Shown: positions 13,193 to 32,808 of the stretch, in pieces
Layout: each line of letters starts with the position of its first letter
Numbering within the stretch: position 1 is the stretch's first letter
DNA from: Chlamydomonas sphaeroides
Taxonomy: Eukaryota > Chlorophyta > Chlorophyceae > Chlamydomonadales > Chlamydomonadaceae
Reading direction: 5' to 3'
DNA: 64,000 nucleotides
Assembly: GCA_001662425.1 (NCBI GenBank)
Contig: BDDC01000025.1
Span: 88,579 to 152,578, forward strand
Translations under genes and position numbers: made by a program
Notes under the pieces: model-generated
Databases searched by the model: none
Seen by the model: the letters and a program-made list of their open reading frames with translations, nothing else
Told to the model about the DNA's origin: nothing

Positions 13193-13504
13193 TTCGCCCC
13201 ACTCGCGACGACGGCTTGTAAGACGTGCCCTTCCCTCGTGATGGCAGTTGATCTTTATGCTAGCATTAGTTCTGTATGGCAATCGTTGGCACGCGATGGA
13301 CTTGGGCAAAGTCGCAAGCAAATGCGCATGCATGCAACGCTCGGCACAAAGACGGGTCCCACACCGCAAGTACATATGCGCACATATACAAAACCGGTCG
13401 ATTTGGAAAGCTTGCTTCGCTTGACTGTGCCACCCCATCCCAAACCCACAACGCGACGCCTACACCCTCGCCTGCGTGCCTATCACAGTCTCGCGATTGA
13501 CACG
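13193..13504. promoter_or_regulatory. Divergent intergenic spacer (probable bidirectional promoter) between TIC20 and AGM1
   Basis: Only 312 bases separate the TIC20 and mutase start codons, so both 5' UTRs and core promoters must lie here or reach into neighbouring exons. It is less GC-rich than the flanking exons. I see no clear TATA box. The plus-strand frame of the mutase is open upstream with earlier ATGs (for example 13238), but this extension does not resemble the family. Confidence 0.5.
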
Positions 13505-16500
13505 ATGCTGTCGCCCGAAGACGCTGAGCGTGTGCGGTTGGCTTCGTCTGCATACCCCAAGCCACCCGACTTCTCCCCTTCGTATGGCACGGCGGGCTTT
13601 AGGAACAACGCTGACGTGCTCGCCTCGACCGTGTTTCGCTGTGGCCTGCTGGCCGCTGCACGGGCTCTGCTGCTTGGTGGCCACACGGGCATCATGATAA
13701 CAGCCTCACACAACCCCGTGGAGGACAACGGCGTGAAGATGGTGGAGCCGGATGGCGGCATGATGCCTCAGGCCTTCGAGCCGATCGCCGCGAAGCTGGC
13801 CAACTGCCAGCGCGACGAGGACGTGATTACCGTGCTGCGTGACCGCGTGCTAGTAGCCGGTGCAGGCGGCCCGCACGGCAGCAGCGCTGCCGGGCCCGTG
13901 CCACGCCAGCACGTCACGGTGCTGGTCGGGTACGACACCCGTCCCAGCGCGCCGCGCCTCGTCCAGGCCGCGCTAGACGGTATTGCCGCGCTGCGCGTAA
14001 ATGCACACAAGTGCGGCTGCGTCACCACGCCGCAGCTGCACTTCATGGTGCACGCGTCCAACCACGGCGACGCCGCGGCAATCGCGTCGCCGGCATGCCC
14101 ACCGCTGCAAAGCTATTACGATACCATAGTCGGCGCCTTCACCCAACTCGTCCAGCAGACCAGCTCCGCCATCAGCGCCTCGCCACCTGCGCCGAGTAGC
14201 TCCAGCAAGGCCGGCGCCAGCGCGAGCACAAGCGATGCCGACACGTTGTATATTGACTGCGCAAACGGCGTCGGCGCGGAGCAGCTGGCGCCGCTGGTTC
14301 CCGCGCTGGCGAGCGCAGGCATCACCCTGCACCTACGCAACACGGGAGCCGAGGGGGGGCAGCTCAACCACCGCTGCGGCGCGGACTTCGTGCAGAAGGA
14401 CCGCCTGCCGCCCACCAACTTCAACGACGTGCCCGCCGCCGCCAGGTGCGGCCGCCGCCGGCCACCGCACCCGCAACGGGACGCTTGTTGGCCCGGACAT
14501 AGTCCCCCTTGTCGGGCTTGCCCAACATCCTGCCGACGCCCGCATGCGGAGCTGCAGTGCCTCACGCACATCGTCGCTGCCATGCCGTGCGGGGGTCGCA
14601 GGTGCTGCAGCATAGACGGCGACGCGGACCGGCTGGTGTACTTCAGCCCAGACGGCTCCGGCAGCATCAGCCTGCTGGACGGGGACAAGGTGGGCACAGA
14701 GCGCTTCACAAGCTCATCCACTTGCATGCATGTACTCGCGCTGTGTGATGCATGGGCTCAGAGGGCGATGGGCGGGGAATGCGGCACAGGCATATGAATT
14801 GTGGTACCCAACGCTCACCGCCGTGTGTGCAGGTGGCGATGCTGGCGGCGGTGGCCATCCGGGAGCTATTGGGCCAGCTGCCGCAGGAGCTGACGGAGGG
14901 CATCGATGTGGGTCAGGGCGGCGGCGCGGGATACGTTGGCTGGGCGAGGGAACACCGCACTGCAGGCCGCAGCCGCTGAGGCACCCACGGGGCCATCGTT
15001 GCGAGCTGCGCCTGTACCGCTATGTTGCTGAGTCCTGAGGCATCCGGCGGCAGTCCGGACTGTGCTGGGCCCCTGAAGGCTGCCTCCCGCGCCTCCTTGC
15101 GTCGGGCTGCCCCTCTGCCTCTGCCCCTGCCAGGTGTGCTGCGTGCAGACGGCCTACGCCAACGGCGCCTCCACGGCCTACCTGCGCGACACGTTGCACA
15201 TGTCGCCCGTGTGCACGCCCACAGGCAAGCGCGGCCAGGCTGCGTGGCTGCCCTCACCATCCGCCCGCAATGCCTAGCGCTGCGGCCTCGGCCCCACGAG
15301 CTGTTGCGCTCCGCCGGGGCCCGACCATGTGGCCAAGCCCGCTAGAGGCACGCCCAGCTAGAGGCACGCCCAGCTAGAGGCACGCCCAGCTAGAGGCACG
15401 CCCAGCTCGATTCCCATCTCCCGCCGCCGTGCTCGGACCCGCAGGCGTCAAGTTCCTGCACGAGGCGGCGCACGACGCCGACCTGGGCATCTACTTTGAG
15501 TCCAACGGCCACGGCACCGTGCTCTTCTCGCAGCGCCTGCGGCAGCGCCTGCAGGACGCGGTGCGGTTGCGGTCGCGTGCCGGCGGCTGCAGGGCCTTGG
15601 GGCTGGGCCGCCGTTCGTGTGCGCGTTGTGGGGCCTTCACCTTGGAGGCGTGCCACGCTCTTCGCGGCCCTCGGCGGCTGACAGGCTGGCTGCGGCTGGC
15701 CGCGCCCCGCTGCAGGCCGACTCGCACCCCGCGGCGCGCGAGCTGCTGCTGCTGTCGCGGCTCATCAACCAGACGGTGGGCGACGCCATCAGCGGCGTGC
15801 TGCTGGTCGAGCTCGTGCTCAGGTAAGGAACACAAGGCCCAGAGCCCAGGCGAGGACGTGGCCGGGAGCAGGCGCACCTGGGCGCTGTCCCCTACGACAG
15901 GGGCAGTAGGAGGTGGGGTCTAGGTGGGCTGGGGGCTGTGGCGAGGCTCCTGGTTGTTGCACGCCCCGCGCAGCAGACCCCTTAACCCGCCCTTGCGCCG
16001 CCCGTGACACCTTCACCAGCTGCACCTGAGCACGGCTACCATGCTCGCCCTGCCAGTGTGCACGCTCCCGCATACCCTCACCCCCGGTGGCCCGCAGGCG
16101 CAAGCGCTGGTCGCTGCCCGACTGGCAGGCGCTCTACACCGACCTGCCCAGCCGCCAGCTCAAGCTCAAGGTGGCCGACCGCGCCGCCATCACCACCGCC
16201 GACGCGGAGCGCGTGGTGGTGTCGCCCGTGGGCCTGCAGACCGCCATCGAGGAGGCCGTGGCGCAGGTGCCTAGCGGCAGGTGCGGCCCATCGTTGCATG
16301 TTGAAGCATGGGATGCTGTTACCGCTTGGCACATCTCCGTATGTGCTTGATACACGCGCTGGCGTTGCGCGGGCGCGGCATGGCCCCTAGAATCCCCCTT
16401 CGGCCACGCGCATTGCATAAATCCCCCGACCTTGCGCCCCCCAGCGCTTGGTCCACTTGCTAGCAAAGGCGGATGCTGCAGCGGGCCGTCTGGTGGGCAA

Positions 16501-16813
16501 GCGGCTTCCAGCCAATGCTTGCATTGGTCGTCACGCTCGCCAACCATGCCCGTAAAGGCGGCCCCCACAGTTCTCGGCGCGCGCTCGTCCGCCGCTAGCC
16601 CATGGGCCCTGGCTTGCCGCCCCGCACACCACCGCCTCACACGCCGCCGGCTGCTTGCCGCCCTTGCGCAGGGCCTTTGCGCGTCCATCCGGCACCGAGG
16701 ATGCCGTGCGCGTCTACGCTGAGGCGGCCACGCAGGACCAGGCCGACGAGCTGGCGCGGAAAGTGGCGCAGATCGTGTACGACAAGGCCGGCGGCGTGGG
16801 GCCCCGGCCCTAA
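13505..16813 (+). CDS. PGM3: Phosphoacetylglucosamine mutase (AGM1/PGM3)
   Basis: Interconverts N-acetylglucosamine-6-phosphate and -1-phosphate, the step before UDP-GlcNAc synthesis for glycans. Exons: 13505-14445, 14611-14689, 14833-14907, 15134-15224, 15445-15560, 15716-15822, 16098-16280, 16672-16813. All are in phase and give 577 residues, close to the usual 540-560. Landmarks in order: YGTAGFR, the phosphoserine loop [28 protein letters not shown], the metal-binding loop [22 protein letters not shown], the sugar-binding loop [37 protein letters not shown], and the phosphate-binding loop [15 protein letters not shown]. The start was chosen because the YGTAGFR motif then sits about 30 residues in, as in relatives. 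Intron 4 (15225-15444) needs a GC donor (ACAG then GCAAGC). No targeting signal is evident; the enzyme is probably cytosolic. Confidence 0.96.
15340..15406. repeat. 16-bp tandem repeat inside intron 4 of the mutase gene
   Basis: Four near-perfect copies of agctagaggcacgccc occur in the GC-AG intron, ending just before the polypyrimidine-rich acceptor region. Likely replication slippage; no function implied. Confidence 0.85.
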
Positions 16814-17038
16814 GTAGGCCACCGGCTTGTGCCTCCAGCCCCAGCTCCGGCCTCCGCCTTGGGCCTCCTGCCGCACCTCCGGCCACGCTTCCGTGTGCCT
16901 GCCTAGGAGCTGGGCTGCCGGGGCCCTCGCCAGGGCCCGGCCCGGCCATTGCGCAGTGGCCAAGCCCCCGCCCTCCAGCCAGCTCCGCTGGTAGCTGGTC
17001 GCGGCCGTCGGTCGGGGTGGGGCCGTGGCGTTCGGCCG

Positions 17039-18193
17039 CTACGCAGCGAAGCGCGTCGCCATGATGAACTTGATGACAGCGAGGATGCCGAACGCGTACT
17101 AGGGAAATGTAGGGGGAGGAAGCGGGTGGCATGAAGCTCGTGTGAGCATGTGGGGTGAGCGGAGGCACACTTGAGGAAGCATTGGGTGGCACGTGCGAAG
17201 CGTCGTCCCGGCGGCCAAGTAGGTTGGGAGCCGCACGGTGGGCTCGTCACGACTGGCGCCCTGCGCCTGCGCGTGTGTGCATGCGGCTGCCTGCCTGGCG
17301 GCAGCGTTGCGGGCGTGTGCCCACCTGTATCCCCAGGAAGATTAGGGAAATGGCGTTGGTAAGCTGGTCGATCTTGAGCCTGCGGAGGGTGCGTGGGGGC
17401 GCATGGGCGCATGGCGTGATGTGGACGTTGCTGCGCAGTGCTGGGCCGCGAACGCTTGGGCCTGCTGCCTTTGGGGCCGGACGGGTGGCTGTCGGCAGGT
17501 AGCGCTACAGCACTCACACATAGGTCTGGAATGCGACAAAATAGATGTACATGCCCAGGACGGGCAGGCCGAGGATGAAGCTGAAGATGATGGGCAGCGC
17601 GCGCTCCGTCTTGTTGCCTTTGGAGGCTGCGGGATATGGGGGGCCCGGGGGCGAGCGTTGGAGCTGTGCGCCAGGGCGGCGTCCGGCTGGAGCCTGGGGG
17701 TCAGCTGGAAGCTGGGGGCTGCGTGGGCGGCTGCACGCTCACCCAGGAAGAGGCGCGGGATATCGATGAGGATCCAGAGCCATGAGAAGGCGAACTCCAT
17801 GGCGAAGTTCGTGCCGGGATAGGGCAGTTGCAACCCTGGCGGTGATCAGGACAGGGACGGTGGAGTGGCGTGGTGAACACGTGCCGTGCCAAGGGGACAG
17901 GTGGCTGCTGGACTGGGGATCCTCAACCCGCCGATGGGCAGGGAAACGCCCGCTGTGCGGGTAGCCTGCGCCAACGCACCCTTGTACACAAATACAAGGA
18001 TGTTGAGGATGTAGTACACGGCGTCCCACCACGCGCCGAAGTAGATGAATATCTGATACCCCAGCGACGTCAGCACTCGCCGCCGCGGCTTCTGCGGCTG
18101 CTTTGGTGCACCTGGTTGCCCGGGCTGCTGCGCCACGACCGGGGCTGCCGAGCCCGGTGCGCCGGGTAGTTGGTCGCCTGGAGCCGGATTCAT
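17039..18193 (-). CDS. TMEM216: TMEM216/TMEM17-family ciliary transition-zone membrane protein
   Basis: Four-pass membrane protein of the Transmemb_17 family. Members work with the MKS/B9 complex at the ciliary transition zone, the gate at the base of cilia. Exons: 18193-17980, 17835-17743, 17626-17518, 17379-17325, 17098-17039, all in phase, 176 residues. After a Pro/Gln-rich N-terminus come LGYQIFIYFGAWWDAVYYIL, VFVYKGLQLPYPGTNFAMEF, WLWILIDIPRLFLG, the loop KGNKTERALP, then IIFSFILGLPVLGMYIYF, FQTYVLKIDQLTNAISLIFL and YAFGILAVIKFIMATRFAA. YKGxxLPYPxxN and RLFxGxKGN are the blocks I recognise from TMEM216; TMEM17 or TMEM80 are the alternatives. Its stop lies only 225 bases from the mutase stop, tail to tail. 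Confidence 0.85.
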
Positions 18194-19228
18194 TCTTCCT
18201 TAACGACTCTCACGCAGCGAGGTGCCTTGGCAAGAGCTGAGCAGGTCCGTGTGCGACGACCAAGCGATGCAGACCTCCTCACTATACAAGTCGTCAGGCT
18301 GGCATACAGTGACTGCTTCTTCGCTAAAGCTGTCGTTGAGGCCAATGTCCTGTGTTAACTGCGTTCGTGGCCAGGTGCTCGCAGCTGGAAATGCTTCTTT
18401 GTACGCGACTCGCTCTATACACTAACACCGAGCCCTGTGGGCTTGTTGCGGTGAAGTTAAATAGCAAGGTCTGACAGAACCAGCAGGACGAGAACAGGAG
18501 CGACGACAGCTGACAGCTTGTAAACGCAATTGACGTCGGGAGTTGGTACAGCGGAAGCAGTGTGTCCTCAATCACCTCAATACAAGCACGGCCCGGTGTC
18601 AGCCCGGCTGCGACGACAAAGCCCGTGTCCTAAACACACGGCCCGCCCCCATCCCAACCCCTGGCAATTTTGCCGAGCCTGGACGCAAGGCGCCTGCCGC
18701 CCGGTGCATCATCAACGATATCCACGAGTCCCGTTGCCGTGCTGCTCTTTCGCGCCGATTATGGCTAAGGCGTCGTTGTGCCTTGCGGCGATTAAGTGAT
18801 CGTCGCGCTGCCAAGATGTCTCCCCTGCTTACTGTGCCCAGAAGCAGTAAGGGCTGGCCTCCTCCCTCCTGCCCGTGCCAAGAAGGGTGCAACTTGTGGT
18901 CACTTCAGTGCCAGCCACTGTGATATCCTAAAACTCAAGAGACAAGGAGCTCTCATCCTCGGCATGTCTGTCGTACCTGCAGCGCGATGCATACAGCTCG
19001 GCTGCGGGCATGCCCAGCACCAGCACATGCCGGTAGCTGTCAACCCCGACCGCGATGCACACGCCAGGGGCACCGAACGCATACCCTTGCCCCGTGCCTT
19101 GTCCTCTCGATATGTGCCTCTCGATATGCGCCTCGGCCGCCGCCCCTCCCAGCGCCTTCCTTGCCTCCCGCCTTGCCGCCCAGATCCCTTCTCCCTGGCC
19201 CACCATCACCAGCCGCCCAAGCTCCCCA
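18194..19228. other. Intergenic region: TMEM216 5' region and GH2 3' UTR
   Basis: About 1 kb between the TMEM216 start and the stop of the upstream minus-strand beta-galactosidase. The part next to TMEM216 is less GC-rich and probably carries its promoter. No convincing coding frame was found. Confidence 0.5.
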
Positions 19229-27049
<7,821 letters not shown>

Positions 27050-27986
27050 GGCGAGCTTGCGTTACGCCAGCGTGCACAAGCGGGTCGTGATCACGGCCTG
27101 CGGGTCTGCCTACAGTAGCGGGCAGCGTATTGCTATGGACGCGGGCCGAGCAGAGGTGCACTGGTCGCGACGCTTGCACGCCAAGTTCCGGTGGTTACAC
27201 GTAATTGTGAGCACTAACGGCATGTGCGAGCACGTTCGCAACGCGCAGTCGACGCACATTGCCTCCGTGCGACCGAGGACCGACCCTTGGGCCGTGACAC
27301 ACGTACCGCGGCCCTCAGTCACTTTGCTCGTCTTCGGTACACACTTGTCCCCCCTGGCCCCCTGCGCAGGTTGCCACTGACCACATATTTCTTGGCAACC
27401 TGCGTGGCGGAGCCCACTGCCTCAGCCCAGTGCCGCGGTGGCTGAGCAGGCTGAGCCTGGCTGAGCGGGAGCATGCAGATTGGGCCTCCCGCCCCCACCC
27501 ACAGCGGTGCCCGGCCTCCTGGCGCATGCCTCTGCGGAACTGCGCGGGGGACGAAGGGGGGGGCTCGGCTGCCACCTGAGCGCCACCAACACCGCCACCT
27601 GCATCTGCAAGACCAAAGGCTCACAGTAGCAACTGGGAAACTCGATGCGACGCACGGCGCCTACCGGCCTGCGCCACGGGGTGTGGCCTAGCTCACTGGG
27701 GTGTGGCCAAGCCCACTAGCTCAAGTGATGAGCAGGGTAGTTCATGTTACTGTCGAACCGGGGGTCAGCGTTCGGGTCTGTAAGGCCAGTGATCGTCCAA
27801 GCTTTCGAATCATGCTATTACGCCGGATATGTGACACACCGCTTTCGTGCCTTGGCTGGAAGCGCAGCGCCGGGCTTGCGGAGCAATGCACGGTTCGGAA
27901 GTAAAACAAGCGTCCCTCCACCCATCAATATACCATCAACAATAATACAAGCCTTAAGCAACACATATCAGTTGACAAACCTGCAA
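27050..27986. promoter_or_regulatory. Divergent spacer between GH2 beta-galactosidase and PPT genes
   Basis: 0.94 kb separating two start codons that face away from each other, so both promoters and 5' UTRs should be here. The last 90 bases before the PPT start are clearly AT-richer (around 27900-27980), as expected for an algal 5' UTR. Short open frames are present without recognisable content. Confidence 0.5.
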
Positions 27987-30900
27987 ATGACTTCCCTTCG
28001 CATCAAGCCCTGTTCCGTTGCGGGCCTTGCAACCAAGAGGGATGCGCTGCCGTGCCCACTAGCAGCTGCTAGCCATATGGTGCCGCGTCCAATGCGCGTC
28101 GCAGGCGCGGGACTTACGAGCGGTCCCGCAAGCCCGGTCTTCCGTCGTCAGCAATCGGTCAGCGAGCCCCGGCGCGACCTAACGCCAGCGAAGTCGGCGG
28201 TCACAGCGGACTCATCATCCGAAAGTGCGTCGCGGCGTCAGCGTGCTGTCGGAATAGCGCCGGTGTATTGCAGCATGCGTGCCATAATCTTCGGCCTCTT
28301 ATGCCTCTCAACTCCTCCGCACACCTGCGAAGTCCCCGAGGGATTATGGGCAATGTTCACGATGCCGTTACCAGCAAGCTGTCATCGACACCGTCAGCGT
28401 GCCGGCATGTGCCGCTAAAGGCCTCAATTCCACGCCCCTCCCGACCCAGGCCACAAGGAGCTCCTTTCAACGCTGTTCCTGGGCGGACTCTTCGCGTCAT
28501 GGTACGCCGCCAACATCATCTTCAACCTCTATAACAAGCAGGCAAGGGTTTTCGAGGGTTTCGGCACGGCGCTAGCGCCCTACACCCCACGAGTCCGTGC
28601 CTGCCGCCCGCCTGCCCAGCCACACCGCCTCCACTCCGTCCCAGAGCCCCTCGCGCTCGCATCCCACCTTCGCCAACACGTAACGTTGGACCGCCCTCTC
28701 CTGACCCGTCACGCGCCATGTGGCCACGGCCGAGACCCGCCAGACGATGGCGACGTTGCAACCGAACCCTAGGTCGCCCCCGACCTATCAATCACACCCC
28801 ACCGCCTCCCTGCCCCCTGCAGGTCCTCAAGGTGTTTGCCTTCCCCATGCACATCACAGAGATGCAGTTCCTGGTGGGCGGCATCATCACTCTGGCTGCC
28901 TGGGGCACCGGCCTGCTCAAGGCACCACGTATCACCGGCACAACGGTGAGCGCGGCACATGGCCGTACGTGTGCACAGCGCATACCAGAGCTATCGAAAG
29001 CCTATGAGGCATGCACATGCCCTGGGACCCGCTGCGGGTGCAAAGGCACAGCCCAAAGCCTCAGGGCCTTTCCCGGCGGCCACCAGCACTGCCCGTCCTG
29101 TCCTGCCGGGACATCCCCTGCGCAAGGGCCCGCGACGCGCAGGCGCTGCCCTCTGCCCCTCCCTGCCCACCCGCTTGCTTCGGGACGTCCTTCGCGCTCG
29201 CCCTACCCACCGCTCACGACTCATATTGCACCCTCCCGTCCCCAGATCCGCAACGTGCTGCCGCTGGCCGTGGTCCACACGCTGGGCAACCTGCTCACCA
29301 ACATGAGCCTGGGCGCAGTGGCCGTGTCCTTCACACACACCATCAAGGTGGGGGCCTGGGCCGTGGCCGAAGGGTGATTGGTATGGTGCCGGAGGGCACG
29401 GGTCGCCAAGCCGTTTGTGCCCAGCGTGGGCACGGTGGCCGAGCCCATCAAGGAAACCGTCCCTTGCACGCACGGCCAAGGCGACGACGGCGGGCGGGCA
29501 CCACGTCTGTGGGGGCTGCAGCTGCTCTTGTAGAGGCAGCGACTGCGCTGGCGTGCATGTGCATGCGCACGCTATGTGCCGGCTGGCGTGCCGTGGACTC
29601 AGGATATGTTGCCATCGCACGGTCTGCCGAGCCCCAACCCCAACCCTCCCTGCCGTGCCTAGCCTCTGCTGCTCGCGCCTGGTCGTTATGCGCCCCCTGA
29701 GGTCACTTTCCTCCACAATCACGCTGCACTCTCTGCGGCCTACTGTCCACTCCTGTCAGGCCATGGAGCCATTCTTCTCGGTCATCCTGTCGGCCATCTT
29801 CCTGGGCGACCAGCCCTCGCCGCTGGTGCTCATGACGCTGCTGCCCATCGTCGGCGGCGTGGCGGTGGCGTCTCTGACTGAGGTGCGGAGTGGTGTGAGC
29901 AGGCATGTGCATAACCAATTGCCTTGTGGGTCTTGAAAGGTCATGGGACGATTGTTACCGAGATGATGCGCAGAAGCCGCTGAGCGGATTGGCGGACGGA
30001 GCGTCGCCACTAGTTACCCACTGGGCAAGGGGCTTGGCGTTGCTGGCTGGCTGCCGACAGCCAGCAGAGCGCATACAAGATCAAGCCGGCGCGCCCACGT
30101 TCCAAGATCGCGTACACCGGCATCCGGTCCGCAACTGGGGCTGCCAACGCCTGCATCCCAACAGGCCACATGATACAGCCCTGCAGCGTCGCCCGACCAC
30201 TCGACTCGCGCTGCTGCTCCCCTCGTTCCCACGCAGGCGTCCTTCAACTGGTTTGGCTTCCTGTCCGCCATGGGCTCCAACCTCACGTTCCAGTCCCGCA
30301 ACGTGCTGTCCAAGAAGCTGATGCTCAAGAAAGCCGACAAGGCCACGGGCGAGGCGCAGCTGGACAACATCCAGATCTTCTGCGTCATCACGCTGCTCAG
30401 CGGGCTGCTGCTGATGCCCTTCACGCTACTGGTGGAGGGCTGGCACCTGACGCCCGCTGGCCTGACCGCTCTGGTGCGTACGGGGCAGCGGTGCTATGTC
30501 ATGCTGGCAAGGGGCTGGGGGCGAGCGACCGTGCTGCTTGTAGGGGGCTGGGGCGCATCCGCCGTGCAGATATCATTGTGGGAACCGGAACCCTTGCCTG
30601 TTGATGTCATGCAACCGACACTGCCGCCTGGCCCCGGCCGCCGTGGCGCCGCTGGTGTCGCTCCGCAGGGTGTGGCCAACCCCAACGAGCTCCTGACTCG
30701 CATGGCGATGTCGGGCCTCTGCTTCCACGCGTACCAGCAGGTGCGGTCGCTCAATGAGTATCACGTGCGTTGGCTGCTGGCTACTGCAGCCCATCGCGGC
30801 TGGCGGCCTTGCGCTCGACGCCTGCTTCGCCTGCGGCTGCGCGCCCCCGCCGTGATCCCGTCCTGTCGCACGCTGCCGTACGCTGCCTGTCGTTCGTACA

Positions 30901-31356
30901 GGTGTCATACATGATCCTGCAGCGCGTGTCGCCCGTGACGCACTCGATCGGCAACTGTGTCAAGCGCGTGGTCGTCATCGCCACCTCGGTGCTTTTCTTC
31001 CGTAACCCGGTGTCCATCCAGAACGCGCTGGGTGAGCGGGAGCGTTGTGCCGCGGGTGTCGATAGCCACGAACGACATGCAACACAGCCAGCACCACGGC
31101 CGGTAGAATGCGTCCAAGCAGCGTACTTCACACAAGTGTCAGCAGTGGCAGGGTGCCGTTTGGGCAGGGCATGGGCAAGCGGCTATCAGCCCCGCACCCT
31201 GGGGCCGCAGCACTTGCCAGCCGTCCAAAGCGCACCCCTGCCGGGCACCCCCACCGCTTCACCGCAGGCACGGCCCTGGCGCTGGCGGGCGTGTTCGCCT
31301 ACGGCCAGGTCAAGCGCGCGCAGCACAAGGGCAAGCCGGTCGCCGCCAGCGAGTAA
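27987..31356 (+). CDS. PPT: Plastid phosphoenolpyruvate/phosphate translocator (TPT/NST family)
   Basis: Antiporter of the inner chloroplast envelope exchanging a phosphorylated C3 compound for phosphate. Exons: 27987-28224, 28450-28541, 28823-28945, 29246-29347, 29760-29882, 30237-30473, 30669-30740, 30902-31031, 31268-31356, all in phase, 401 residues. Exon 1 is an Arg/Ser/Ala-rich transit peptide. The carrier follows: [60 protein letters not shown] then [40 protein letters not shown] then [41 protein letters not shown] then [20 protein letters not shown], and a terminal [19 protein letters not shown]. The LDNI, YMIL(Q/A)RVSPVTHS and CVKRVVVI blocks fit PPT better than TPT or GPT. Intron 2 (28542-28822) requires a GC donor after CAG; the spliced product restores the invariant YNKQVLK. 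Confidence 0.94.
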
Positions 31357-32775
31357 GCTGCTCGCGCGTGGGCCGGTAGGCGGGGGCTGGAGGGGCCGGC
31401 CCCTCGCCTTTGACGGGGAGGGGGTCGCGTCAGCCGCTTGGGGGCAACGCGCGTGTGGACTGCGCGTGCCGGCGGCGAGGGAATAGTCAGGCGCCAGCGT
31501 GCGACGGCGGCTGCTGCCAGGCCGTGGGTCCAGGTGGTGAATCCAACGGCCTGGATCCAACGGTCGCCGGCGAGTGACGAGCTCGGCTGGAGGCTGGGGG
31601 ATGGAGGGATCTTGGCAGGCGCTTTGCGGCAGTGCATCGGGACTGTGCATACGGCGGGACTGGGGTCTTGGGCTGCAGGGTGCGCTGCGGGGGCCGGCGT
31701 GGCTTGGTGGGTGTGGGTGTCGGCCCGTGGAGGAGCGGGCGTGCGCGTGGGCGCCGTGCGGTTGGAGGCGCATCAGAAACCAGGGAGCAGGGCATGTGGC
31801 TTGGCAGGCCCGTGGGTGGAGCGACACGCGCTGCGGCCGGCAATGATGCAAGCCGTGTTGTTTGACGATTTTATGTCTTGACGCGCGTGCCAGCAGTCGC
31901 GTGGGGTCGTGTTGTGCACAATTGTGGTGCTTAAAAGTACAGCGGTGCGGCGCGCGGTGTCGCAATAAGGCGGGCCCAGAGGCCTGCCTGGCGTGCTGCT
32001 GACCTATCGACAGGCTCTCTCAAGCGCGTGTTACTATATTCCGAGGGCTATTCCCGCTGCGCGGGGACGGCAGAAGAGACCGGCACATTGGCGGCGTCTT
32101 GATTCTTTGCGTGGTGTCGAGTGATCACGGGTTGCATGTGCGGATCTTGGAATGCAATCGGTGCGTTTTGTCGTGGAAAGCAGGCCGCAATGCCACTCAA
32201 TGTGTTTGTTCGTCAACGGCTGTTGGCGGTGCTCGCCGCAGCTGCCGGCGGCCGAGGTCGGTGCCTGGAACGGACATAACCCAGCGTTCCTGTAACACAA
32301 CTTGTCAGCCGCATCACCGTGCCTCTGCGGCCCAACCTAGTGCTCGCGAGCAATCCTCTCACATACCCATACAGCAGGCTGAAACGCACGGCCGGCCCCG
32401 CCCTTGCGAGGCCGCAGCACGCACGCACAAACCACAAATGACACACTCGATCTGCGACTCTAGCCGTAGTAGGTCCATGTCCGAAAGCCGCAATGCTGCA
32501 CTTGCAGCTTGCAGCGCAGCTCTCCAGCGCGACTCTTGGCCTGCTTCTGCCTACCAGCCCCTGCAACGTCACATCACCGGACCTGCAAACCACACAGGCC
32601 GCATACGTACGATCAGTACCCTTTGCGCAAGCACACGCACACGCGTTCAACACCCCTCGCACAAGCACACACAATCCACATCCCACGCACAAGCACACAC
32701 ACGCACAAGCACACACACACACACGAACACACAAGCACACACACGCGGATGTGCTACCTAACACTGGAACACACG

Positions 32776-32808
<33 letters not shown>

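Noticed and set aside
13238..13504. Upstream in-frame ATGs extending the mutase by up to 89 residues
   Set aside because: The extension has no family similarity and would occupy the entire divergent spacer; the ATG at 13505 gives the usual N-terminal length.
14446..16671. Frameshift or pseudogene interpretation of the mutase
   Set aside because: Broken frames are fully explained by seven introns that restore every conserved motif in phase.
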